Source: Myotis daubentonii
Taxonomy: Eukaryota > Chordata > Mammalia > Chiroptera > Vespertilionidae
DNA: 64,000 nucleotides
Assembly: GCF_963259705.1 (NCBI RefSeq)
Contig: NC_081841.1
Span: forward strand, 91,215,063 to 91,279,062
Direction of reading: 5' to 3'
This document shows, in pieces, positions 32,399 to 43,773 of the stretch. Each line of letters starts with the position of its first letter. The first letter of the stretch is position 1. Position numbers and translations under genes: made by a program. The notes under the pieces were generated by a model, which was given only the letters and a program-made list of their open reading frames with translations, made no database searches and had not been told where the DNA came from.

Positions 32399-33267
32399 TT
32401 TCAAATTATTTGAGAGAATTGGGTTAAGTCCAGCTAGTATTGGATGCCAATCAATGTATGATATCTGGGAGGATAAGGAGGAGGAGCAATTTCCAGAAAA
32501 TCGGTCCTTGGCAGCCAACCCAAAACATATTTACCATAGTGTTTCATACTTGCTGTTAACATTTCAAAAAAGAAACATGGGAAGAGTAGAGATGAAATTT
32601 TCTTCTTATGTACCTCCAAAAGAATGAATCTCTAAGGATGGTTTTGGCTTTTTAGTCATCAGACAATGACTTACTTCTTGGGGTTGGGTAGCCTTTCCCA
32701 GTTACCATCAAACTATGTAGGTTTCATGAAACAATATTGCCCATCTAGTCTTGGGAGGCACTGGATTAGGAGCTGCATATTCTAGCCTTTGGGCCATACC
32801 AAGCTGATGACCACAAGATAATGATTCTCACCCCTGACCTATTGCAGATATCTGATAGTTATACCTATCCCATAGGTTTGGTGTAAAAATTAAATAAGAT
32901 CATTAATGGTCAAAATGCTTTATAACCTGAAAAGTGTTTTGGTTATTTGTCAGTCTTTTTCTTGGGTTGTTAAGAGTAGAAGCCTACCTAAGCTAACATG
33001 AGTAGGAATATTGACTTTGACCAACCAAACATCATATAAGGTGAAATTGAAAGGTTATCTGCAGGAGATCAGGGGTGGGAATCATCTTGTGCATTGGTAC
33101 TTCAAGCGTGATACAGGAATGTCCTCCTTAGGTGATATTGGGATGGTGCTACAATAGATGGTAGCCAAAAATAGAAATCCGATTCTCCTAAAAGCATTGA
33201 ATGATTATCACAAAACAAAAAATAGACACAGAAATGTCTGCTTTTGCATGTAAACAACTCTCCATAT
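32399..33267. other. Mostly unique DNA; copy 2 of the local duplication at 32868-33062
   Basis: No gene recognised. The duplicated block matches 30637-30833 (for example TCAAAATGCTTTAT...CTGAAAAGTGTTTTG). Confidence 0.55.
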
Positions 33268-33877
33268 CAAGCATATCAAACTTGCAGCCTTTGGGCCGCA
33301 TGTAACCCACAACGAATATTTTTGCAGCACAACCAATATAACGGTATGTAAGAAACATTTCAATAAAAATTTCGTATCTTAATTTTTACAATATCCTGTT
33401 ATACGTAATTATTAATAATGAAATACAATGTTAGCTAATGACTGATTACTATAATCGTGCTCATTCATTTCCCTTATGTGCTTTATGCGCAGGCACACCA
33501 TTTCTCTCCACTAATACTAGCAGTGAATATTTTAGCAGCTGATTGCCACATCGCTAGTCTCAGACTGACTTGTTTGGTGTGTGCAACAGGAAATATTTTG
33601 CTTTCGGAGACCAAGAAAATAGGTTTATTTGCATTATGCTTATTAATTGTGCAGTTATTCAGTGTCTGGTAAGTTACTGTTCAAGAAAAAATATTAATTT
33701 TTATGAAAATGTTCTATTATTTTACGTTAACCATTAATCATTTATTTCAGCCCTTTGTCTCTATCGAAATAAACCTACATTTCTATGACAATTGAAGCTT
33801 TTGTTTTTTTGTGTGGCCCACATAAACTTAGACCTTGTTTATTTGGCCCATGTTAGCTTTTGAGTTTGACATGCTTG
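33268..33877. mobile_element. 610-bp non-autonomous hAT-like element
   Basis: Ends CAAGCATATCAAACTTGC and AGTTTGACATGCTTG. Same family as 60948-61569, which has perfect 8-bp flanks; here the flanks CTCCATAT / CTGTATGT have decayed. Shared interior, no transposase. Confidence 0.85.
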
Positions 33878-34892
33878 CTGTATGTCAATAACACATTTTG
33901 TTTATGCATTCATCTATCATTGGGCATTTGAATTGCTTCCACGTCTTAGCTATTGGGAATAGTGCTGCAATAAATGTGTTTGTGCACTTATCTCTTCAAG
34001 ATCCTGTTTTCAATTCTTTCGGATCTATACCCACAAGTGACATTGCTGGATCATATGATAGTTGTATTTTTAATTTTTTGAGGAACCTCCATACTGTTTT
34101 CCATAGTAGCTGCACCATTTTACATTCTCACCAACAGTGCACAATAGTTCAAATTTTTCCACATCCTCAGCAGCACTTGCTAGTTTTTGTTTTTCTTTTT
34201 TGGATAGTTGCCATCCTAAGGGGTGTGAAGTGATATTACATTGTGGTTTTCATCTGCATTTTCTTCATGATTACTGACCTTGAGAATTTTTGCATATGCT
34301 TTTTAAAATTTCATTTAAAATTTTATTTTTAATTACAGTTTACATTCAATATTATTTTGTATTAGTTTCAGATTTATAGCATAGTGGTTAGACAATCACA
34401 TACTTATAAAATGACCGCCCTGGTATTTTCAGTACCCACCTGGCACCATACATAGTTATTACAATATCATTGACTATATTTTCTATGTTATACTTGACAT
34501 CTCTGTGACTATTTTGTAGGTACCAATTCGTATTTCTTGTTGGCCATTTGTATGTCTTATTTGGAGAAATGTCTGTTCAAGTCCTTTGCCCATTTTTTTA
34601 TTATTAAAAATTGTTAATGTTGACACTATTGCAGATGCCTCCACCTTCCCCCCTTATCCACCTCCACCCACCCTTACCTCCCCTTTCCTTGGCCTTCACT
34701 ATGCTATTGTCTGTGTCCATGGCATATGCATATATGTTCTTTTTTTTTAAAATATGCATTTTTTATTCGGTGTTTCATTGTACTGAGAGAGTGACATACT
34801 TAGACAAAAGTTCATTTTGATATAATTTAATTAAGATGGTGCCTGGTAATAAAAGCATGTACAAGTGCTTTATAATGTATTAAAACTTAATG

Positions 34893-35705
34893 TTGTGTTT
34901 TTTTTTAAATTAAATATTTATTGTTCATATTATTATAGTTGTTCCTCTTTCCCCTCCCCCATAACTCCCCTCCCCCTGGTTCCCACCCCACCCTCTGCCT
35001 TTACCCCTCCGTCCCCACTGTCCTCATGCATAGGTGTAAGATTTTTGTCCAGTCTCTTCCCACACCCTCCACACACCTTTCCTCCCGAGAATAGTCAGTC
35101 CACTCCCTTTCTATGCCCCTGATTCTATTATAATCACCAGTTCATTCTGTTCATCAGATTATTTATTCACTTGATTTTTAGATTCACTTGTTGATAGATG
35201 CGTATTTGTTGTTCATAATTTGTATCTTTACCTTTTTCTTATTCTTCCTCTTCTTAAAGAATACCTTTCAGCCTTTCATATAATACTGGTTTGGTGGTGA
35301 TGAACTCCTTTAGCTTTTTCTTATCTGTGAAGCTCTTTATCTGACCTTCAATTCTGAATGATAGCTTTGCTGGATAAAGTAATCTTGGTTGTAGGTTCTT
35401 GCTATTTATCACAACTGGAGTTCAGAGCAGTCAGGATCTTGTGACTCCCTCCCGATTGAAAAAGACAACCGTGTCCTCAGTTGCCAGCCTTTTCCGCGTG
35501 CGCCTCCGTACCTCTGCACTTCACTTCCGCACCTCCTCTGAGTCTCAGTGTGCTTTTCTTTTTCCTTCTAGTTGTAGAATTTCCACTCAGCAAGCCTTCC
35601 TGTGGTTCTGGATGATGTTTGTTCTGTCTTTTAGTTGTATTTTTGAAGTGGTTGTGTGAGGCAGCAATTTTAGGTATTTACCTATGCCGCCATCTTGGTT
35701 TCTGC
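34893..35705 (-). mobile_element. ORF2-less L1 (HAL1-like), internally deleted
   Basis: Carries the same 3' UTR as 41709-43665 plus the last part of ORF1 (to about 35400), joined directly to the 5' UTR; most of ORF1 is missing. The 5' end complement GCCGCCATCTTGGTTTC lies near 35687-35703. Confidence 0.85.
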
Positions 35706-36068
35706 ATTTATGTTCTTTAGCTAATTCCCTCTCCTCTGGTACCCACCAGTCTGTTTCATGTATCCATGCTTCTGGTTCCATTTTGTTCAGTTTATTTTGT
35801 TCATTAGATTCCACATATTAGTGAGATCATATAGTATTTGCCTTTCTCTGACTGTGCACAGTACTCTCCAGGTCCATCCATGCTGTTGCAAAAGGTAAGA
35901 GTAACTTCTTTTCTTTACAGCTGTGTAGTATTCCATTGTGTAAACATACTACAACTTTTCTATCCACCAATCTGCTGATGGCCACTTTACCCATTAAAAA
36001 AAAATGGACTGATTTTTAGAGAAAAAGAGAAGGATATCAACTTGTTCTGATTTTTGTTTTGTTTTTCT

Positions 36069-36303
36069 AATCCTCACCTGAGGATATTTTTTCCATTGCT
36101 TTTCAGAGAAAGCGAAATGGAGGGAGGGAGGGAGAGAAACATTGATGTAAGAGATACTTCGATTGGTTGCCTCCCATATGGGCCCTGACCAGGGGTGGGG
36201 AGCGAGCCTGCAAGCTAGAAAGGTGCCCTTGACCAGGAATCAAACCCACAACCCTTTGGTGAGCAGCCTGATGCTCTAACCACTGAGTATGCTGGCATCA
36301 GCC
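36069..36303 (-). mobile_element. Ves SINE, antisense
   Basis: Tail complement AATCCTCACCTGAGGATAT through to a decayed head near 36303. Confidence 0.88.
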
Positions 36304-36309
36304 ATTATT

Positions 36310-36424
36310 CTGCTTATTTATGCTTTCATTGGTTGATTCTTGTATGTGCCCTGACTAGGGATTGAACCCGAAACCTTGGTGTATCAGGATGACGCTCTAA
36401 CCAACTGAGCTACCTGGCCAGGGC
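36310..36424 (-). mobile_element. Ves SINE, partial, antisense
   Basis: Only the tRNA-like half; ends with ACCTGGCCAGGGC head complement at 36424. Confidence 0.85.
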
Positions 36425-36828
36425 TACTTTGCTCATTTATTAATTGAGCTATTTATTATTTTGTTTTTGTGTATTAATATTTCTTTGTACATTCTGGATA
36501 TTAACCCCTTATCAGATATGATGTGCAAGTATTTCTCCCATACTGCAGGCTGCCTTTTTACTCTGTTGATTGTTTCCTTTTTGCATAGAAGTAATCCACT
36601 GGGTGTGTAGGAGAATTCTCATTTCATTGTATCTGGGACCGTGCTGGATAGTGTCAGATTTTTTCATTCTTGTCCCTTGTATTTTATATACTGTGAAAGC
36701 CTTGGAACTTGGGAAGAAACAGTTCTAGAACCCAGGATTCTTTATTCCCAACCAGAGCGCAGTAGTTAGTGTAAATAATAATCCTTTATACTCTGTTACT
36801 TCTCTTTTCTACAGAATTTTCAGAGATA

Positions 36829-37208
36829 TCCTATATAATAAAAGCCTAATATGCAAATTGACTGAACGGTGAAACAGCTGGTAGAATGACCAGTCACTAT
36901 GACCCACACTGACCACCAGGGGGCAGACGCTCAATGCAGGAGCTGCCCTCAGCCTGCAGGCCCCTGGCCAGCCAAGGCAGGTGCCAGCAAGGCCCTCCCT
37001 GATTGGCCCGCCAGTCATCCCTCAGAGGGAGGTGACCAGCGGCGGTGGCAGTGGGTGGGGCCTGTTAGCGGGCTGCACCAGGCCGGCCAAGGTGGGTGCC
37101 AGCAAGGGTCCCCTGATAGTCCCACTGGTTGCCCCACAGATTGGCCCTGATCACTGGCCAGGCCTAGGGACTCTACCCATGCATAAATTGCATTCACCAG
37201 GCCTCTAG
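36829..37208 (+). mobile_element. Helitron 1 of a five-copy tandem array, 380 bp
   Basis: 5' TCCTATATAATAAAAGCC after A, 3' CCAGGCCTCTAG followed by T. Interior shares the GACCACCAGGGGGCAGACGC block. Confidence 0.92.
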
Positions 37209-37214
37209 TCTATA

Positions 37215-37691
37215 TCTATACTAATAAAAGGGTAATATGCTAATTAGACTGAACATCTTCCAGACAAAGCCACGGTGGCAGGAGCTGAGGCAGAGACTGT
37301 TAGGGGGCAATCAGGGTGGCAGGGGAGGGCAGTTAGGGGCAATCAGGCCAGCAGAGGAGCAGTTAGGGGGCGATCATGTTGGCAGGGAAACAGTTAGGGG
37401 GTGATCAGACCGGCAGGCAGAGTTGGTTATGGGCAATCAGGCTGGGAGGGAAGCAGTTAGGGGCAGCAGGCCAGCAGGCAGAAGTGGTTAGGGGCAATCA
37501 GGCAGGCAGGTAGGTGAGTGGTTAGAAGCCAGCTGTCCCAGATTGTGAGAGGGATGTCTCACTGCTGGTTTAGGCCAATCCCACAGATGGGGCAGTTGGA
37601 CATACCCCAAGGGGTCCTGGATTGGAAAGGGTGCAGCCTGGGCTGAGGTACCCACCCCCCCGTGCATGAATTTTGTGCACTGGGCCTCTAG
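37215..37691 (+). mobile_element. Helitron 2 of the tandem array, 477 bp
   Basis: 5' TCTATACTAATAAAAGGG, 3' GTGCACTGGGCCTCTAG. Interior carries GGCAGTTAGGGGCAATCAGG repeats (37300-37520), like 26625-26911. Six bases separate it from Helitron 1. Confidence 0.92.
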
Positions 37692-37693
37692 TA

Positions 37694-38367
37694 TCCTATC
37701 TAATAATAGAGAAACATGGTAATTAACCATAACTTCGCTACCCTTCCCATTGGCTAATCAGCGAGATATGCAAATTAACTGCCAGCCAAGATGGCGGCCG
37801 GCAGCCAGCCAGCTGAAGCGAACATGAACATGAGGCTTGCTTACTCCAGTGATGGAGGAAGTCAACGTTCCCCGCCTGCCGCAGCTCAGCTCTGAGCTCC
37901 GGATGAAACAATGTTGCAATTATAGAACCTAAACAAACCCCAGAAACCTGCTTTCAGCCAGTGCAGCCTCAGAGCTTAGAGCGACCTGTGATGGCAACAG
38001 AGTTTCAATTATAGAATCTAAACAAACCCAGGTACCTGCTTTCAGCCGTCAAGGGCCTCAGAGCTGGAGCCTGCTCTCAGCTCCAGTGACAGCTATAGAA
38101 GGTAAATTAATCCCAGAATAAAAAAAAAGAAAAAAGGAGAGGCTGGGAGCTTCAGTCGCCCGCCAGCTTGAAAACAGCCCTCAGCCCCTCACCCAGACTG
38201 GCCAAGCACCCCAGTGGGGACCCCCACCCTGAAGGGGGTGTGACCAGCTGCAAACAGCCATCATCCCATCATCCAGGCTGGCCAGGCACCCAAGCAGGAC
38301 CCCCACCCTGAACTGGGACACCCTACAGGGAAAACCAGCCGGCCCCCACCCGTGCACCAGGCCTCTA
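37694..38367 (+). mobile_element. Helitron 3 of the tandem array, 674 bp
   Basis: 5' TCCTATCTAATAATAGAG; 3' end GTGCACCAGGCCTCTA, lacking the last G. Contains two diverged copies of a segment with AATTATAGAA(C/T)CTAAACAAACC (37917-37940 and 37999-38030). Confidence 0.9.
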
Positions 38368-38833
38368 TCCTATATAGTAAACGGGTAATATGAAAACTGA
38401 CCCTAACAGCAGGACTGGGAATGACTGGTCACTATGACACACACTGACCACCAGGGGGCAGATGCTCAATGCAGGAGCTGCCCTCTGGTGGTCAGTGTGC
38501 TCCCACATGGGGGAGCTCTGCTCAGCCACAAGCCAGGCTGATGGCTGCCAGTACAGCGTGGTGGTGGGAGCCTCTCCTGCCTCCTCAGCAGCGCTAAGGA
38601 TGTCCGACTGCAGTTTAGGCCTGCTCCCCGCTGGCAAGTGGACATCCCCCGAGGCCTGCCGGGCTGCCAGAGGGATGTCTGATTGCCATCTTAGGCCCAA
38701 TCCCCTGGGGAGTGGGCCTAAGCCAGCAGGTGGTCATCCCCTGAGGGGTCCCAGACTGCGAGAGGGCACAGGCCAGCCTGAGGGGCCCCCCATCCCCCCT
38801 GAGTGCACAAATTTTTGTGCACCAGGCCTCTAG
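38368..38833 (+). mobile_element. Helitron 4 of the tandem array, 466 bp
   Basis: 5' TCCTATATAGTAAACGGG starts directly at the end of Helitron 3; 3' GCACCAGGCCTCTAG. Same subfamily as the minus copy 31497-31960. Confidence 0.92.
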
Positions 38834-38834
38834 A

Positions 38835-39525
38835 GTATATATAAAACCCAGTGACCGAATGGCAGAATGAACAGAATGACCGGTTGGCCAGTCGTTATGA
38901 CGTGCACAGAGGCTTAATGCAGGTGCTGTCTCCTGGTAGTCAGTGTGCTTTCACAGTGAGAGTGCTGATTGGCTGACTTGGATGAGTGGCTGGCTGCTCC
39001 TGCAGTAGGAGCAGCCACTAACAGGCCCAGGGTGAGCTGAGTGTCTGCACCTATCAGATACCTGAGATAATCCAGACTCTGGAATGACCCCACCAGCTGA
39101 TGCAGGCCCTGTAAGGTGTGTTCTATAAAGAGTGCAGGGAGGTGGCATAGGTGAATGGCAAGAGGGGACATGACTGTGGACCCCTTGGAGAGGCTGTCCT
39201 GATGGCTGAGGATTCTGGAACATGGCTGCTTTGAACATCCCTGATGGTGTCACTGACCTGGCATCATACTGGTACATCAAGGACATTCACTGGGTGGCTT
39301 TGGGGTACAAAGCTCTCTGCCAGGTTCCTCCAGGACACAGAACACACCCTTACCCAAGACATTACCCTGAAATATCAGCTCAGACTAATTTCCTTATTCA
39401 GCAGCTGCTCAGAGGGCAGGTCCACAGCTGCTTGGCTGACTGGGATGAGTGGTGCTCCTGCAGCTGGCTAATCCCCACAGGCCACACCCCCCATCAGTGC
39501 ACGAATCAGTGCACCAGGCCTCTAG
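38835..39525 (+). mobile_element. Helitron 5 of the tandem array, 690 bp
   Basis: 5' end approximate (TATATATAAAACCC); 3' GTGCACCAGGCCTCTAG followed by T at 39526. The interior is unlike the other four. Confidence 0.82.
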
Positions 39526-39779
39526 TTTGAAGATAATTGACCAAGTCTGGGCCTGTAGTCTGCCTTTTGACCTTATAATCTCCCCTCACCCCGAGTCTGG
39601 CAGTTAGGGCATATAGCCAGTCTTTCATTTCAAAAGCCTCCTGGAAAACTTGACTAGTTATTCTGTTGTGTTTCTGTAAGTGTGTATGGAGAATGGGGCA
39701 GAGTGTTGAGGGTAAAATTATATACTGTTATTTGGAAAGTCTGGGACTTTAAGAAGGGCTAGAGATAAAATTCAAGGAA
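39526..39779. other. Anonymous DNA
   Basis: No gene or repeat recognised. Confidence 0.35.
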
Positions 39780-40012
39780 TAGTTGAATCAATAAAGAGGG
39801 AGGGTGGGGGGTGAAGGTGGGTGGGAAGAGAATAACCAAATAATTTATATGCATAACCCATGGGCACAGACAATAGTGTGCTGCATAGTTGAATCAAAAA
39901 AGAGGAAGGTGAGGGTTCAGGGGGTGGAGGGGTGGGTGGGTAGAGGGGAGAGAGAGATAAAAAGGAGGGAACATCTGTAATACTTTCCTTATAAAGATAA
40001 ATTTTTTAAAAG
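39780..40012 (+). mobile_element. L1 3' UTR fragment
   Basis: ATATGCATAACCCATGGGCACAGACAATAG and a G-rich tract lead to AACATCTGTAATACTTTCC and an A-rich end. The A/G-rich block is partly duplicated. Confidence 0.7.
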
Positions 40013-40469
40013 GTTCATCAAAATAGGCCGAGGTGTTATTAATGTAACTAAGGAGAATGGTTGTTCAGTCAGAGACACTGACAATTCAAATCTGGGAGGT
40101 TGATCTGGTTCTGCTATTATGAAAACACAGGGTGTGCTTTTATAGATCAACATTGTTTTATACAAATCATACATCATCTTACGGAACTCATTATTTAAAA
40201 ATAATATGAAAAGAAATCTTCCTTCCTTTACCTTTGTCTCACAGGATTTCCTCTTAGCTGAAAGGGCTGAAAAGATAGTATTCACACAAATTAATAGGAA
40301 TGGATTAACGCTTAGGTCTTTCCCCTGAGGAACACACAGCCTGGAATTAGGCCCTGCTTTTATGAATAATGCAGAGAGACACCAGGGAAAAGGGCAGCAT
40401 GATTGGTGGGTCTCAAGCCTCACTCCAAGAAACTCTCCTTTACTTAATCCAGACCTAGATTTGTTTACT
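40013..40469. other. Anonymous DNA with a 144-codon minus frame
   Basis: The longest frame outside recognised repeats (39989-40423) starts inside unique DNA and ends in L1 3' UTR text; no family recognised, so I do not call a gene. Confidence 0.35.
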
Positions 40470-40622
40470 CAAAAGCTCATTAACCTTTAGGCCTTAGTGT
40501 CCTCATCTGAAAATGAGGATAATAATAATTCTGTCTTCGCAGGACTTTGTGACAATTAAAAGAGATCATGCATTTAAAGTGCTTAGCATATAGAAAGCAC
40601 TTGATAAATGCTACTTCTTATT
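40470..40622 (+). mobile_element. MIR SINE remnant
   Basis: TCCTCATCTGAAAATGAGG and GTGCTTAGCATATAGAAAGCACTTGATAAATG are MIR core and tail. Confidence 0.88.
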
Positions 40623-41708
40623 AGTTTCTACCCTCTCTGAATCCTTAAAAAGGCTTTTGGTTGAGTGCTTCATAATTTAGTAGCTAATTGCATACTGTTG
40701 TGGGTAGTTTGCTATAGTTTTTTCTAAGTTAATTGTGTCTTTCTTATGCATCACAGATCGTATGAAGAAGACATGGTAGTAATAATACCTAAACCTGCTC
40801 CTTTACAGTGTGCAAATGTGTCCACAGATTTTCTCTTCCATGTCTTTAATTTTTTAATTGTATCTTTATTGTTGAAAGTACTACAGATGTCCCCCTTTTT
40901 TTACCATTGACTCCCTCCACCCCACCCCCAGGCCTTCACTACATGAGTTATGTATATACATTCTTTGGTTAACCTCTCCCCACCCACCCACCCACCCACC
41001 CACCACTCACTTCATGTTTTTAGAATCTACCATTTGCCCAGCCCATAGCTGAACACGGGTGAAGCACTCTACAATATGTAATAACTGACTGATGGCTCTT
41101 TGTCAGAAAGATGAATCCCTTCCAGAAGTGAATTCAATGATTGTGAATCATAGTGCTTCACTTTGAAGAAAGAGAACAGTGCATTTAAAAACATCCTAAA
41201 AGAAAGCTTCTCACTTTGAGAATGTTTAATCTGCTAGATTAAATAAAAATGCTTGTGAGTCCTTTGCCGGAGCACTTGGTAAAATTAAAAAGTACCTATG
41301 GCACGCTGTCTCTTTTTGAAGAGGAAAACACAATACTGTAATGGTACAAGAAAGCCATCACTAAGCAACAGAACCAGGTCTGGACTGCACAGGAGTCAAC
41401 ATGCTTCTTTGTTCACTATGATGAAGAATTACTAAATGGAAATGCTTAATAGAATCTTACCTGCAACAATGACACTCATTATTTTTCAAGGCACTAATCA
41501 GCAGTTGATAACTAATATTCATGGGAGTTTCTGACAATAGGTCACAGTACTGTTCTCTGAATGAAAGAGTTCAACAAAAAAGCTTTGGATATTCATTTTT
41601 GTAGAAGGCATGGAGCTGGCATCTGGATTAAAAACCACCAACACCCTCCACCCTCGCCCCCGTGTTTTAGGTTTAACCCGGGATTATAAAAATTCATCTC
41701 AAATAATT
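40623..41708. other. Mostly unique DNA with one antisense L1 3' end
   Basis: Antisense L1 3' UTR at about 40845-41015, holding a CCCA-rich run (40977-41003). The remainder (41016-41700) shows no gene. Confidence 0.5.
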
Positions 41709-43665
41709 TCTTTTTTTTAAATTAAATCTTTATTGTTTAGATTATTACATTTGTTCCTCTTCCCCCCCCCCATAACTCCCCTCCACCCAGTTCCCACCCC
41801 ACCCTCCGCCCTCACTCCCCATCCACTGTCCTCATCCATAGGTGCATGGTTTTTGTCCAGTCTCTTCCCGCATCTCCCAAACCCCTTTCCCCCCAAAGAA
41901 TAGCCAGTCCATTCCCTTTCTATGTCCCTGATTCTATTATAGTCACCAGTTCATTCTGTTCATCAGATTATTTATTCACTTGATTTTTAGATTCACTTGT
42001 TGGTAGATGCGTACTTGTTGTTCATAATTTGTATCTTTACCTTTTTCTTATTCTTCCTCTTCTTAAAGGATACCTTTCAGCATTTCATATAATACTGGTT
42101 TGGTCGTGATGAACTCCTTTTGCTTTTCCTTATCTGTGAAGCTCTTTATCTGACCTTCAATTCTGAATGATAGCTTTGCTGGGTAAAGTAATCTTGGTTG
42201 TAGGTTCTTGGCATTCATCACTTTGAATATTTCTTGCCACTCCCTTCTGGCCTGCAAAGTTTCTGTTGAGAAATCAACTGACAGTCGTATGGGTATTCCC
42301 TTGTAGGTAACTGACTTTCTTTCTCTTGCTGCTTTTAATATTCTCTCTTTGTCTTTTGCTCTTGGCATTTTAATTATGATGTGTCTTGGTGTGGTCCTCT
42401 TTGGATTCCTTTTGTTTGGGGTTCTCTGAGCTTCTTGGATTTGTAAGTCTATTTCTTTCACCAGGTAGGGGAAGTTTTCTGTCATTATTTCTTCAAATAG
42501 GTTTTCAATATCTTGCTCTCTCTCTTCTTCTGGCACCCCTATAATTTGGATGTTGGTACTCTTGAAGCTGTCCCAGAGGCTCCTTACTCTATCTTCGTAT
42601 TTTCGGATTCTTTTTTCATTTTGCTTTTCCGGTTGGGTGTTTTTTGTTTCTTCGTATTTCAAATCTTTGACTTGATTCTTGCGCTCCTCTGGTCTGCTGT
42701 TGGGAGTCTGTATAATATTCTTTATTTCAGTCAGTGTATGCTTAATTTCTAGTTGGTTCTTTATCACAACATCGAGGGTCTCATTAGATTTCTTGAGGAT
42801 CTCACTATATTTATCGGCGGTCTCACCAGTCTTTTCGAGGGCCTTACTAAATTTATCCGCGGCTTCTAGACAGTTCTTGAGAGACCTTAAAAGTCTGGTT
42901 TTGAACTCTATATCCTCCATTTCTGTCATTTGTGTCCTGTTTCTTTATCTCCACATTTTTTATGCTTTCTTGGTGCATCCCCTTGTGGTCTTTGTGTGCA
43001 GTCTTGTTGTAGTTAAGCCTTGATTGTTGTAGGTAATACTGGGAGGGATTTGACCTCCAGACCAACTGGCTGTGAGAATCAGCTGTGTCTGCAGTGGGAG
43101 AACTTCTGTCCTCTAGGGAGGTGCTAATCTAGCCTTTGCCTGAGGCTATCCAGCAAAAGCCTCGCTGCAGGGCTTGGGCGGGGCGGGTCCCACGGGATCA
43201 ACAGAGCGGGGCGAGCAGTTATGGCTGCTCTCAGTCCTGCCCTCAGAGACTCTGCTTCTCAATGTCCCGGTAATCGCTGCAAGCTCCTCGGAGAGAAAGC
43301 TCCCCTCGAGTTCCGATCAATGCCAGACAGTCCCGCTTCTCCCGTATGAGTCTGGGTCCCTAGAGACTCACCCAGAACTTGAGCTCAGAGCCTGAGACTC
43401 CCTCCTGATTGAAAACGACAACCGTGCCCTCAGCCACCAGCCCGCTCCTCATGCACCTCCGCACTTTAGTATTTTACTTCCACACTGCGCCTCCTCTGAG
43501 TCTTGGTATGCTTTTCTCTTTCCTTCTAGTTGTAGAATTTCCACTCAGCCAGCCTTCCTGTGGTTCTGGATGATGTCCGTTCTGTCTTTTAGTTGTATTT
43601 TTGAAGTGGTTGTTCGAGGCAGCAAACTCCAGTGTTTACCTATGCCGCCATCTTGGTTTCTCCCC
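41709..43665 (-). mobile_element. ORF2-less L1 (HAL1-like), full length, about 1.95 kb
   Basis: Complete unit: 5' end AACCAAGATGGCGGCATAGG at about 43660, GC-rich 5' UTR to 42930, intact ORF1 42063-42929, 3' UTR with a C-rich/G-rich block, AATAAAGATTTAATT and an A-run at 41709-41730. No ORF2 between ORF1 and the 3' UTR. Confidence 0.88.
42063..42929 (-). CDS. L1 ORF1 protein of an ORF2-less element, 288 aa, intact
   Basis: Uninterrupted ORF1p frame. N-terminal helix with a heptad-like repeated segment (KALEKTGETADKYSEILKKS, residues 29-48) continuing as a coiled coil to about 120; RRM-like domain (about 121-215; IQIIGVPEEEREQDIENLFE and PRHIIIKMPRAKDKERIL); C-terminal domain to residue 288 with TLQARREWQEIFKVM and LQPRLLYPAKLSFRIEGQIK. 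ORF1p binds L1-type RNA as a trimer. Compared with 21366-22214 the coiled coil is longer by a short duplicated piece. Best preserved of the four ORF2-less copies; expression unknown. Confidence 0.88.
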   Translation of the reverse strand: MTEMEDIEFKTRLLRSLKNCLEAADKFSKALEKTGETADKYSEILKKSNETLDVVIKNQLEIKHTLTEIKNIIQTPNSRPEERKNQVKDLKYEETKNTQPEKQNEKRIRKYEDRVRSLWDSFKSTNIQIIGVPEEEREQDIENLFEEIMTENFPYLVKEIDLQIQEAQRTPNKRNPKRTTPRHIIIKMPRAKDKERILKAARERKSVTYKGIPIRLSVDFSTETLQARREWQEIFKVMNAKNLQPRLLYPAKLSFRIEGQIKSFTDKEKQKEFITTKPVLYEMLKGIL

Positions 43666-43773
43666 AAATTTGTTTCTTAATATGTAACTGAGCAATGGCT
43701 TTTTAGTCATTTTTGCCTGAGTTAATACACATGATTTCAAACTTTCAAAGCAAGGCAAATGATACCAAATTTT

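Larger units (their letters stand above)
33886..36620 (-). mobile_element. Antisense L1 3' pieces with nested insertions
   Basis: L1 ORF2 3' end complement at 33886-34310, an older L1 3' UTR insert at about 34315-34510, further L1 at 34510-34735, 35707-36068 and 36425-36620. The 34740-34890 stretch is unassigned. An ORF2-less L1 and two Ves SINEs are nested. Confidence 0.7.

Noticed and set aside
33457..33672. Similar small hydrophobic frames in both CAAGCATGTC hAT copies (also 61174-61380)
   Set aside because: Similarity is explained by the shared non-autonomous element; there is no transposase-like motif, so not called as a gene.
39989..40423. 144-codon minus-strand frame
   Set aside because: It begins in unique DNA but runs into L1 3' UTR sequence, has no recognisable domain and no supporting signals.
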